DNA of 9,829 nt, taken from positions 1 through 9,829 of the forward strand of contig WFPR01000058.1 of NCBI GenBank assembly GCA_015487455.1. Direction: 5' to 3'. Numbering within the stretch: the stretch's first letter is position 1; each line of letters opens with the position of its first letter. The notes beneath the pieces are model-generated. The model was given only the letters and a program-made list of their open reading frames with translations, was not told where the DNA came from and did no database searches. Source of the DNA: Candidatus Bipolaricaulota bacterium (GTDB lineage: Bacteria; Bipolaricaulota; Bipolaricaulia; RBG-16-55-9). Positions 1 to 5,667 of the stretch are shown here, piece by piece. The translations under genes were made by a program, and so were the position numbers.

Positions 1-22
1 CGGAGATGTGTATAAGAGACAG
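1..22. other. Nextera/Tn5 sequencing adapter remnant
   Basis: Bases 4-22 read AGATGTGTATAAGAGACAG, the 19-bp Tn5 mosaic end used in Nextera libraries. The preceding CGG matches the last bases of the read-2 side adapter. The ispF reading frame on the minus strand is intact up to base 23 and stops resembling the family exactly where this sequence begins. This is untrimmed library adapter, not genomic DNA and not a natural transposon end. Confidence 0.95.
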
Positions 23-447
23 CCCTCGGGCCGCGTGGCCTTTATGCTGATACGCTCGGGCTCGATCCCGAGCGCCCCCGCCAGCCTGGCCCTCATCCGG
101 GGGAAGTAGGGCGCGACCTTGGGCTCCTCTAAAATCAGCACGGCGTCGACGTGCTCCACCGCCCAGCCCCGCTCGCGCAGCATTTGGGCGACGCGCTTCA
201 GCAGCTCCAAGCTCGAGACGTCTTTGAACTCGGGCTCGCCGGGCGGGAAGTGGAGCCCGATGTCCCCGAGCCCGGCGGCCCCCAAAAGCGCGTCGCAGAC
301 GGCGTGCGCCAGCACGTCGGCGTCGGAGTGGCCCTCCAGCCCCCTCTCGAAGGGGATCTCGACGCCCCCTAAGACGAGCTTCCGGCCCGCCGCGAAGCGG
401 TGGAAGTCCAGCCCCAGCCCCACGCGCACGTGCACGCGCAGCGGCAT
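23..447 (-). CDS. ispF: 2-C-methyl-D-erythritol 2,4-cyclodiphosphate synthase (IspF), C-terminus missing at contig edge
   Basis: IspF converts CDP-methylerythritol 2-phosphate to methylerythritol cyclodiphosphate, releasing CMP, in the cytosolic MEP route to isoprenoids. About 141 residues are present and the family is near 160, so roughly the last 15-20 are lost. Visible features are the metal-binding DxH (D14, H16), GGVEIP (27-32), GHSDADVLAHA (39-49) with the third metal ligand H48, the LGDIGLHFP segment (about 61-69), and KAT near the broken end. KAT is followed by RPEG where many relatives have TTE. The ATG at 447 lies three bases after the fhs TGA, so the gene is almost certainly co-transcribed and translationally coupled with fhs. 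No separate promoter is seen. The function is clear; only the C-terminus is missing. Confidence 0.95.
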
Positions 448-450
448 CTG

Positions 451-2112
451 TCAGAAGATCCCCGTGATCGTCCCCGCCTCGTCGACGTCGATGTGCTCGG
501 CCGCGGGGCGCTTGGGCAGCCCCGGCATGGTTAGGATCTGCCCCGCCAGCGGGACGATGAAGCCCGCCCCGGCCGAGATGTTCACGTCCCGGATCGTGAT
601 GGTGAAGCCCCGCGGGCGGCCGAGCAGTTTAGGATCGTCTGAGAGCGAGCTCTGCGTCTTGGCAACGCACACGAGGCTGTCTCCATAGCCCAGCTTCTCC
701 AGCTTGTTTAGCTTCTGCTTGGCCGTGGCGGTGTACTCCACGCCGTCGGCGCCGTAGATCGTCCTGGCGATCGTCTCGATCTTCTGGGTCAGGGGCTCGT
801 CGGGCTCGTAGAGGAAGCGGAATCGCGCTTTCCCGGAGTCGGCCAGCCCGATCGCCTTCTCGGCCAGCTCGAGCCCGCCCTCCCCGCCCCGCTCGTACAC
901 CTCCGAGACGGCCACTTCCACGCCCTTCGCCTCGCAGAACCCCCGAATGACGTCGATCTCGGTGTCGGTGTCCGTCGGAAAGCGGTTGACGGCCACGACC
1001 AGGGGCACCCCGAACGCCTGGACGTTCTCGATGTGCTTCTCGAGGTTGGGCAGCCCGCGCTCGACGGCCTCCGCGTCCTCCTTCTCCAGCGCCTTGACGT
1101 CGGGGGGCGCGCCCCCGTGGAGCTTGAGCGCCCGCACCGTGGCCACCAAGACGGCCGCATCGGGCTTTAAATCCCCAACCCGGCACTTGATGTCGAAGAA
1201 CTTCTCGGCGCCCAGGTCCGTGGCGAAGCCCGCCTCCGTGACGACGTAGTCGGCGAGCTTCAGCGCCAGCCGGGTGGCGATCACGCTGCTGGTGCCCGTG
1301 GCGATGTTCCCGAACGGCCCGGCGTGGACGAACGCCGGGGTGCCCTCGAGCGTCTGCACCAGGTTGGGGTGCACGGCGTCGCGCATCAGCGCGGCCATCG
1401 GGCCGGGGGCCTTCAGCTCCTTCGCGAGCACGGGCCGCCCGTCGCGCGTAAAGCCCACCAGGATGCGCCCGAAGCGCTCCTTCAAATCATGAAGATCGCG
1501 GGCGAGCGCCAGGATGGCCATGACCTCCGAGGCGGCCGTGATCTGAAAGCTTTCCTCGCGCGGGACGCCGCCCGCCCGGCCGCCGAGCCCGATCACGATC
1601 TGGCGCAGGGCCCGCTCGTTCATGTCCAGGCAGCGCTTGAACTGAACCTCCCGGGGGTCGAGCCCCAGCTCGTTCCCGTGGTGGAGGTGGTTGTCGATGA
1701 GGGCAGCCAAGAGGTTGTTCGCCCTCTCCACGGCCGCGAAGTCCCCCGTGAAGTGCAGGTTGATCTCGTCGCTGGGGACGACTTGGGCCCGTCCCCCGCC
1801 CGTGGCGCCCCCCTTGATCCCGAAGACGGGGCCCAACGAGGGCTCGCGGATCGCGATCGCGGCGCGCTTCCCCAGGAGCCCCAGCGCCTGGCCCAGCCCG
1901 ATGGTCGTGGTCGTCTTCCCCTCGCCGAACTTCGTGGGGGTGATCGCTGTGACCAAGATCAGCTTCCCGTCGGGCTCCTTCTCCCGACGCTTGTACGCCG
2001 AAAGATGAACTTTGGCCTTGTACGGCCCGTAGAGCAGCAGCTCGTCCTCGGAGAGCCCCAGATCGCGGGCCACCTCCACGATGGGCCTCCACGATGGTCG
2101 CGGTGGACGCAT
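451..2112 (-). CDS. fhs: Formate-tetrahydrofolate ligase
   Basis: This enzyme joins formate to tetrahydrofolate using ATP and feeds 10-formyl-THF to purine and fMet synthesis, or to the methyl branch of the Wood-Ljungdahl pathway in acetogens. The 553-residue length is normal. The signatures are complete: the ATP-binding loop TPTKFGEGKTTTT (58-70), EPSLGPVFGIKGGATGGG (90-107), PNLVQTLEGTPAF, ADYVVTEAGF, and the C-terminal MPGLPKRP and ITGIF. Start choice is uncertain. ATG at 2112 gives MRPPRPSWRPIVEVA but has only a weak, distant purine tract. A GTG at 2079 lies six bases after GGAGG but would drop the conserved PI before VEVA. A 12-bp direct repeat with period 13 lies in this N-terminal region. 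The frame stays open upstream without another start codon. A promoter lies about 50 bp upstream, and ispF follows after three bases. The gene alone does not prove acetogenesis. Confidence 0.97.
   Translation of the reverse strand: MRPPRPSWRPIVEVARDLGLSEDELLLYGPYKAKVHLSAYKRREKEPDGKLILVTAITPTKFGEGKTTTTIGLGQALGLLGKRAAIAIREPSLGPVFGIKGGATGGGRAQVVPSDEINLHFTGDFAAVERANNLLAALIDNHLHHGNELGLDPREVQFKRCLDMNERALRQIVIGLGGRAGGVPREESFQITAASEVMAILALARDLHDLKERFGRILVGFTRDGRPVLAKELKAPGPMAALMRDAVHPNLVQTLEGTPAFVHAGPFGNIATGTSSVIATRLALKLADYVVTEAGFATDLGAEKFFDIKCRVGDLKPDAAVLVATVRALKLHGGAPPDVKALEKEDAEAVERGLPNLEKHIENVQAFGVPLVVAVNRFPTDTDTEIDVIRGFCEAKGVEVAVSEVYERGGEGGLELAEKAIGLADSGKARFRFLYEPDEPLTQKIETIARTIYGADGVEYTATAKQKLNKLEKLGYGDSLVCVAKTQSSLSDDPKLLGRPRGFTITIRDVNISAGAGFIVPLAGQILTMPGLPKRPAAEHIDVDEAGTITGIF
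2073..2097. repeat. 12-bp direct repeat (period 13) in the fhs N-terminal coding region
   Basis: CCTCCACGATGG occurs at 2073-2084 and again at 2086-2097, with one base between. Because the period is 13, the two copies are read in different frames in fhs, as SWR and IVE-V respectively. The copy nearer the start places GGAGG six bases before an in-frame GTG. It looks like a short tandem duplication or replication slip. Confidence 0.8.
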
Positions 2113-2160
2113 CGTCCGTCGCCTGCCTTTCGCTGCGTTTTGCGCGCTGTGTGCGCTCCC

Positions 2161-2189
2161 AGTGTAGCAGACGGCCGGGCCGGGGCCAA
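2161..2189 (-). promoter_or_regulatory. Sigma-70-type promoter for fhs-ispF
   Basis: On the minus strand TTGGCC (2189-2184) is separated by 17 bp from TACACT (2166-2161). The -10 is preceded by TGC, giving an extended -10. The start site would fall near 2154, about 40 bases before the fhs ATG. The spacing and extended -10 make this credible; activity is inferred. Confidence 0.6.
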
Positions 2190-2216
2190 CGCCCCCGTCC
2201 CGCGGGACACCTTGGG

Positions 2217-2246
2217 TTGCCCGCGCCGACGAACGGGCGCTTCAAT
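2217..2246 (+). promoter_or_regulatory. Candidate mraY promoter giving a very short leader
   Basis: TTGCCC (2217-2222) and TTCAAT (2241-2246) are 18 bp apart. The same -35 hexamer and spacing occur before the EF-G-like gene. The start site would be near 2253, only a few bases before the ATG at 2257, and the ATG at 2245 would lie inside the -10. The -10 matches consensus at only four of six positions, so this is tentative. Confidence 0.3.
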
Positions 2247-2256
2247 GGAAGCGCCG

Positions 2257-3273
2257 ATGACGACCGCGACGATCCTCCTCGCGCTCGGGGCGGTCTGGGC
2301 CAGCTTCGTGGGCACGAGGCTCCTCATCGCCCTCATGCGATCGGCCGGGGCGGGCCAGCCGATCCGCGACTACGGCCCCAAGATCCACGAGCACAAGCGG
2401 GGCACGCCCACCATGGGCGGCTTGGTCGTTTTGCTCGTCTTCCTCGTCGCCCTGCCCCTCGCCCAGGGAGGGCTGGGCGCGTTTGGCGCCGAAAGCCTAC
2501 TGCTGATGGGCGCGGCGCTGGGGTTCGGCCTCGTGGGGCTCGCGGCCGACCTGCTGAAGTTCTTGAGGGGGAATGCGGGCGGGCTGGCGGCGCGCTTCAA
2601 GCTGCTGCTCCAGGGGCTCATCGCGCTGGGGCTGCTCGCGGGCCTCAAGGCGTCGGGCGTCTTAGGGCCCGCGCCCGCGCTCAGGGTCCCCTTCACGGGG
2701 GGCGCGTGGGAGCTGCCCTGGGGGGCGTTCGCGGCCCTCGCGGTGCTCGTCTTCTGGGGCACGGTCAACGCCTGGAACTTGACGGACGGGCTGGACGGCC
2801 TGGCGGGCGGGGTCACGCTGCTCGTGCTGGCCGCCTACGGCGTGATCGCGCTTCGAGGCGGGGACGAGGGGCTCCTCGGGGCCGTTCTAATCCTGGGGGC
2901 GGCGCTGCTGGGCTTCCTCTGGTGGAACGTTCACCCGGCGCGGGTCTTCCTGGGCGACACGGGCTCGATGGCCCTGGGGGGCTTCGTGGCCATGCTCGGC
3001 CTGCTCACCGGGACGGCGCTGTTTCTGCCGCTGTTCGCGGTCGTGCCCGTCTTGGAGACCCTCTCGGTGATCGTGCAGGTGGCGAGCTTCAAGCTGTTTG
3101 GGCGGAGGGTGTTCAAGGTCGCCCCGCTCCACCACCACTTTGAGCGCGCGGAGGGCGTTGACTATGAGTATCGGCTTCCCAGCGTCGAGCTGCCCGAGTG
3201 GGCCATCACGCTGCTGTTCTGGGGGCTGACGGCCCTGGGGGCGCTCGCGGGCCTGCTCGCCTATGGGGGCTAG
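2257..3273 (+). CDS. mraY: Phospho-N-acetylmuramoyl-pentapeptide-transferase (MraY)
   Basis: MraY transfers phospho-MurNAc-pentapeptide from UDP to undecaprenyl phosphate, making lipid I at the inner face of the membrane. The 338 residues form about ten hydrophobic segments. Family motifs are HEHKRGTPTMGG (44-55), NAWNLTDGLDGLAGG (171-185), FLGDTGSMALGG (231-242) with the metal-binding Asp at 234, and LHHHFE (291-296). The usual DDxxK of the second loop is AADLLK (96-101): the first Asp is Ala and the second (D98) is kept. GCC instead of GAC is a one-base difference, so this may be a real change or an error. ATG 2257 is preferred because GGAAG lies five bases upstream; ATG 2245 would add MEAP. 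The gene sits alone, divergent from fhs, rather than in a mur-fts cluster. Confidence 0.93.
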   Translation: MTTATILLALGAVWASFVGTRLLIALMRSAGAGQPIRDYGPKIHEHKRGTPTMGGLVVLLVFLVALPLAQGGLGAFGAESLLLMGAALGFGLVGLAADLLKFLRGNAGGLAARFKLLLQGLIALGLLAGLKASGVLGPAPALRVPFTGGAWELPWGAFAALAVLVFWGTVNAWNLTDGLDGLAGGVTLLVLAAYGVIALRGGDEGLLGAVLILGAALLGFLWWNVHPARVFLGDTGSMALGGFVAMLGLLTGTALFLPLFAVVPVLETLSVIVQVASFKLFGRRVFKVAPLHHHFERAEGVDYEYRLPSVELPEWAITLLFWGLTALGALAGLLAYGG

Positions 3274-3289
3274 CCCTTCCCCTCCCCCC

Positions 3290-4279
3290 TCAGCTCAGCT
3301 GGATGTCCTCCTCCTGGATGAGGCTCTCGAACTGCTGCAGGCGTCGTCGCAGGGGGCTGTTGGCCAGCTTCTCGAGGGCCTCCTTCTCGATCTGGCGGAT
3401 GCGCTCGCGGCTCAGGTTGAAGAGCTCCCCGACGCGCTCGAGGGTCATCGGCTGCTGGCCCTCGACGAGGCCGAAGCGCAGCTCTAAAATGCGCCGCTCG
3501 CGCTCGGTGAGGCCCTCCAGCGCCTTGTACAGCTCCTCGACGGAGAGCTCCTTCAAGGCCCGGCGCAGCGCGGAGTGGTCGGAGCTGCCGATGAAGTCGC
3601 CCAGGGTGCTGTCCTCCTCGTCGCCGACGGGCTCCTCGAACGAGCGGGTGTAGGGCGTAATTTTTTTGGCCCGCTCGATCTCCTCGCGGGGGACGTTCAG
3701 CATCTCGGCCAGCTCGTCGAGGCTGGGCGGCACCCCGTGGTTCTGGACGTACTCCTCCTCGGCCCGGTGGATCTTGCGCATCAGCTCCAGCATGTGGGTC
3801 GGGATGCGGATGGTGCGCGCCTTGTCCGCGATCGCCCGCGTGATCGCCTGCCGGATCCACCACGTCGCGTACGTCGAGAACTTGTAGCCCTTGGTCCAGT
3901 CGAACTTCTCGATCGCCTTCATGAGCCCGATGTTGCCCTCCTGGATGAGATCGAGCAGGGGCAACCCGGAGTTCTTATGGCGCTTGGCGATCGAGACGAC
4001 CAGGCGCAGGTTGGCGACGGCCAGCTGGTGGCGAGCCTCCTCGTCGCCCGCGGCCACCCGCTTGGCCAGCTCGACCTCCTGTTCGCGGGTGAGCAGCGGG
4101 ACGCGGCCGATCTCTTGAAGGTAGAGCTTTACGAGGTCCTCCGAAGCGTGAGCGTCCATGTCGTCCTCTTCCTCGGTCTCCTTGGCCCGCTCCGAGGAGA
4201 AGATGAACTCCTCGGAGCCTTCCCCGTCGTCCCCGTCCTCCTCCAGCCCGAGGGCCGTCAGCTTCTCGTCCAGGTCCAC
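3290..4279 (-). CDS. rpoD: Primary RNA polymerase sigma factor (RpoD/SigA type)
   Basis: This sigma-70 protein directs RNA polymerase to housekeeping promoters. The 329 residues lack a conventional region 1.1; residues 12-42 are instead a highly acidic stretch. Then come region 1.2 (about 46-76, LYLQEIGRVPLLT), regions 2.1-2.4 (about 83-163, with GYKFSTYATWWIRQAI for -10 recognition and melting), region 3 (about 164-214), the 3.2 finger (EEPVGDEEDSTLGDFI, 215-230), and region 4 (about 255-312, with SRERIRQIEKEALEKL as the -35-reading helix). The start is a GTG at 4279 with GAAGGGA about seven bases upstream; a TAA in the same frame just upstream leaves no ATG alternative. A strong promoter lies 170 bp upstream, followed by a 165-base leader with a terminator-like hairpin. 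The 3' end faces mraY across 16 bp. Completeness and TWWIRQAI argue for the principal sigma factor. Confidence 0.95.
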   Translation of the reverse strand: MDLDEKLTALGLEEDGDDGEGSEEFIFSSERAKETEEEDDMDAHASEDLVKLYLQEIGRVPLLTREQEVELAKRVAAGDEEARHQLAVANLRLVVSIAKRHKNSGLPLLDLIQEGNIGLMKAIEKFDWTKGYKFSTYATWWIRQAITRAIADKARTIRIPTHMLELMRKIHRAEEEYVQNHGVPPSLDELAEMLNVPREEIERAKKITPYTRSFEEPVGDEEDSTLGDFIGSSDHSALRRALKELSVEELYKALEGLTERERRILELRFGLVEGQQPMTLERVGELFNLSRERIRQIEKEALEKLANSPLRRRLQQFESLIQEEDIQLS

Positions 4280-4344
4280 GGCAGATCCCTTCCCGTCTTT
4301 TGATCTTTTGAGCTCGTTCGCGTTCGCTTAAGCCCGAAAGCCCG

Positions 4345-4392
4345 AAAAAGAAGAAAAGCTTCCTTGACACGGAGCGAGGGCCCGGTCAAGGA
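4345..4392 (-). terminator. Terminator-like hairpin in the rpoD leader (possible attenuator)
   Basis: TCCTTGAC (4361-4368) and GTCAAGGA (4385-4392) are perfect inverted repeats. In the rpoD-sense RNA the stem can gain three more pairs (CGG with CCG) beyond one bulged base. The hairpin is followed by AGCTTTTCTTCTTTTT (4360-4345), a U-rich tract as in intrinsic terminators. It lies about 65 bases before the GTG start and about 50 bases after the predicted transcription start. A DNA operator is an alternative reading of the palindrome. Confidence 0.55.
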
Positions 4393-4450
4393 CGTCCGTC
4401 TGCCGATCCGCTTCCGATCCTCACGCACCACGGTGACGAACGGCCCTTGT

Positions 4451-4479
4451 ACTATACCACAACGGCGACTTCTCGTCAA
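4451..4479 (-). promoter_or_regulatory. Strong sigma-70-type promoter for rpoD
   Basis: On the minus strand TTGACG (4479-4474), a 17-bp spacer and TATAGT (4456-4451) give five of six matches in each hexamer. It is the best promoter in the window. The predicted start near 4444 leaves a leader of about 165 bases before the rpoD GTG. Confidence 0.8.
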
Positions 4480-4515
4480 CAGCAACGGGAAGCCACGAGA
4501 ACGGGCGGGGCGCGG

Positions 4516-4544
4516 TTGATCGAGACGCGCGGCCGCCCTAGAAT
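4516..4544 (+). promoter_or_regulatory. Sigma-70-type promoter for the Mu-F-like gene
   Basis: TTGATC (4516-4521), a 17-bp spacer and TAGAAT (4539-4544) precede the ATG at 4563 by 18 bases. The predicted start near 4551 gives a leader of roughly a dozen bases that is almost only a GAGGAGG tract. It is divergent from the rpoD promoter, with about 36 bp between the two -35 elements. Confidence 0.6.
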
Positions 4545-4562
4545 GCCGGGCGGTCGAGGAGG

Positions 4563-5153
4563 ATGGGCATCAAGCTTCCGTGGCGATCGCCTCGTCGTCG
4601 ACATCGGCGCGCCCCCGCCGTGTGGTATCAGTACTACGCCACCGTACACGCCACCGCCTGCGAGGTCTGTCTTCGCCATCACGGCGAGATCTACGCGCGC
4701 CGGGAGGACGCCCCGCCCCTCCCCCTGCACCCCGACTGCCGCTGCTCGCTGCTCGAGTTCCCCGCCGAGGAGCTGAGCTACTACGAGGAGCACGGGCGGC
4801 GGATGCGCGAGCGGGCCCAACAGGAGCTGCGACGCCGCGCGCTCTTCCGCCGCGCCCGCGAGGCCCTCGCCCAAGACGCCCTCTCGGAGGCGCTGGATCT
4901 CTTCCGGGAGTCCGTCCAGATCGACGTCTACGAGGAGGAGATCGAGGCCCTCTGCCGCGAGGAGCGGGCGGCCCTGAGGCGCTCCCCGGAGGCCGCTCGC
5001 CGCCTCCGCGACCTCTTCCTCAGGGCGTATCGCTGGAAGTTCGACCTCGATAAATATCGACACATGCCCGAGGGGATGCGCGCCGCGAGGCGGCGACACG
5101 GGCTGGAGACGATCCGCGCCTGCTTCGCGCCCTTCGTCGTGGAGGAGGCTTAG
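4563..5153 (+). CDS. Stand-alone phage Mu gpF-like (MuF) zinc-motif protein of unknown role
   Basis: Residues 33-61 hold C33-x2-C36, then HPDCRC with H56, C59 and C61, preceded by a Pro-rich run. This is the pattern of the Mu gpF / SPP1 gp7 minor head protein family, where it probably binds a metal. The rest is not phage-like in layout: a basic N-terminus (RRRHRR, 11-16), then a charged helical C-terminal part (about 68-196) rich in Glu, Arg and Tyr. At 196 residues it is shorter than typical phage head proteins, and no portal, capsid or terminase gene is nearby. It has its own promoter divergent from rpoD. The Shine-Dalgarno GAGGAGG abuts ATG 4563 with no spacer, so the start is doubtful; GTG 4620 is an alternative that still keeps the Cys motif. 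It may be a domesticated phage domain. The function is unknown. Confidence 0.7.
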   Translation: MGIKLPWRSPRRRHRRAPAVWYQYYATVHATACEVCLRHHGEIYARREDAPPLPLHPDCRCSLLEFPAEELSYYEEHGRRMRERAQQELRRRALFRRAREALAQDALSEALDLFRESVQIDVYEEEIEALCREERAALRRSPEAARRLRDLFLRAYRWKFDLDKYRHMPEGMRAARRRHGLETIRACFAPFVVEEA

Positions 5154-5155
5154 TG

Positions 5156-5161
5156 TAAAAT
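5156..5161 (+). promoter_or_regulatory. -10 element placed for a leaderless comEA-like mRNA
   Basis: TAAAAT, five of six matches to the -10 consensus and directly preceded by TG, ends nine bases before the ATG at 5171. A start site seven bases downstream would leave almost no leader, and there is no Shine-Dalgarno sequence. No good -35 is present 17 bp upstream. Confidence 0.45.
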
Positions 5162-5170
5162 TATTGGGCC

Positions 5171-5560
5171 ATGCTCACCCGCTCCGACGGCCGCGTGCTC
5201 TGGGGCGCTTGCGCGCTGGCCCTCGTCGCCTTCGGGGCCAAGCTTTGGCTGGGGCTGGCCGCGCCGCCCGCTCTGAACGCCGCGCTCGAGCGCGCGGAGC
5301 CGTCGCGGACGCGCGGTCACGTGGTCGACCTCAACCGCGCGTCGTTCGAGGAGCTTCAGGCGCTCCCGGGCGTGGGGCCGACGCTGGCGGCGCGCATCCT
5401 CCGGCATCGCTGGGTCCACGGGCCGTTCCGCTCCGTCGAGGAGCTGAAGCAAGTCCCCGGCATCGGCCCCAAGCGTTTGGAGCGCCTCCGCCCTCACGTG
5501 TACGTGTGCGTGAGGGGTTGCCCGGGCGCGGGCGCCCCGGCGCCCGAGGCGGGCCGCTAG
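5171..5560 (+). CDS. Membrane-anchored ComEA-type helix-hairpin-helix protein
   Basis: The 129-residue protein has a single N-terminal hydrophobic segment (about 9-31) and then a ComEA-like double helix-hairpin-helix. It begins with VDLNRAS (52-58), followed by LPGVGPTLA (65-73) and VPGIGPKRL (95-103). In transformable bacteria ComEA holds incoming double-stranded DNA outside the membrane; similar short proteins occur widely without proven roles in uptake. Two cysteines (113, 117) and a Pro/Ala/Gly tail follow the domain, in a stretch whose DNA forms three hairpins. It starts 17 bp after the Mu-F-like gene but has its own -10. No comEC or pilus genes are in view, so a competence role is inference. 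Confidence 0.85.
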   Translation: MLTRSDGRVLWGACALALVAFGAKLWLGLAAPPALNAALERAEPSRTRGHVVDLNRASFEELQALPGVGPTLAARILRHRWVHGPFRSVEELKQVPGIGPKRLERLRPHVYVCVRGCPGAGAPAPEAGR

Positions 5561-5565
5561 CCCGC
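5491..5565 (+). terminator. Three consecutive stem-loops at the 3' end of the comEA-like gene
   Basis: The perfect stems are CCCTCACG/CGTGAGGG (5491-5498 with 5509-5516), CGGGCGC/GCGCCCG (5529-5535 with 5540-5546), and GCGGGC/GCCCGC (5549-5554 with 5560-5565, enclosing the stop codon). No T-run follows, so classical intrinsic termination is not shown. Their position before a new promoter suggests a transcript end or an RNA-stabilising structure. Confidence 0.4.
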
Positions 5566-5570
5566 CCGCG

Positions 5571-5600
5571 TTGCCCCTCGGACCCCGCGCGTGCTATACT
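5571..5600 (+). promoter_or_regulatory. Promoter for the EF-G-like gene cluster
   Basis: TTGCCC (5571-5576), an 18-bp spacer and TATACT (5595-5600), with TGC just before the -10 as an extended element. The predicted start near 5607 leaves a leader of about 75 bases to the GTG at 5681. Confidence 0.65.
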
Positions 5601-5617
5601 GGCCGTGATCTGCCCTT

Positions 5618-5644
5618 AACGTCAGACGCCACAGGCGCGACGTT
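5618..5644 (+). promoter_or_regulatory. Leader hairpin upstream of the EF-G-like gene
   Basis: AACGTC (5618-5623) pairs with GACGTT (5639-5644), and an inner CGCC (5627-5630) pairs with GGCG (5634-5637) around an ACA loop. It lies within the predicted 5' leader, just after the start site and about 20 bases before the Shine-Dalgarno sequence. There is no T-run after it, so it is more likely an mRNA structure than a terminator. Confidence 0.45.
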
Positions 5645-5646
5645 CC

Positions 5647-5667
5647 GCGCAGGGCGCAGAGCGCAGG
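5647..5667 (+). repeat. Three tandem 7-bp units before the EF-G-like Shine-Dalgarno sequence
   Basis: GCGCAGG, GCGCAGA and GCGCAGG follow one another without gaps and run into GGGAGGG (5666-5672), the ribosome binding site lying eight bases before the GTG start. Confidence 0.6.

Noticed and set aside
1..22. Natural Tn5-like transposon end
   Set aside because: The mosaic end is the engineered Nextera version with adjoining adapter bases and sits exactly at the contig edge; no transposase or target duplication is present.
119..688. Plus-strand open frame across the fhs and ispF ends
   Set aside because: It is Ser/Pro/Arg-rich shadow sequence opposite two firmly identified genes.
1324..2244. 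Long plus-strand open frame antisense to fhs and continuous with mraY
   Set aside because: Its translation has no family features and is low-complexity; it is the frame shadow expected opposite a G+C-rich gene. FTHFS is unmistakable on the other strand and MraY starts only near 2257.
2245..2256. mraY starting at ATG 2245
   Set aside because: It has no ribosome binding site and would overlap the candidate -10; ATG 2257 has GGAAG five bases upstream. It is not fully excluded.
4364..4392. Plus-strand promoter beginning with TTGACA at 4364-4369
   Set aside because: The hexamer is perfect, but CAAGGA at the 17-bp position is not a -10; the sequence is better explained as one arm of the rpoD leader hairpin.
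4563..5153. Prophage remnant around the MuF-like gene
   Set aside because: No portal, terminase, capsid, integrase, attachment site or change in base composition was seen; flanking genes are housekeeping or ComEA-like.
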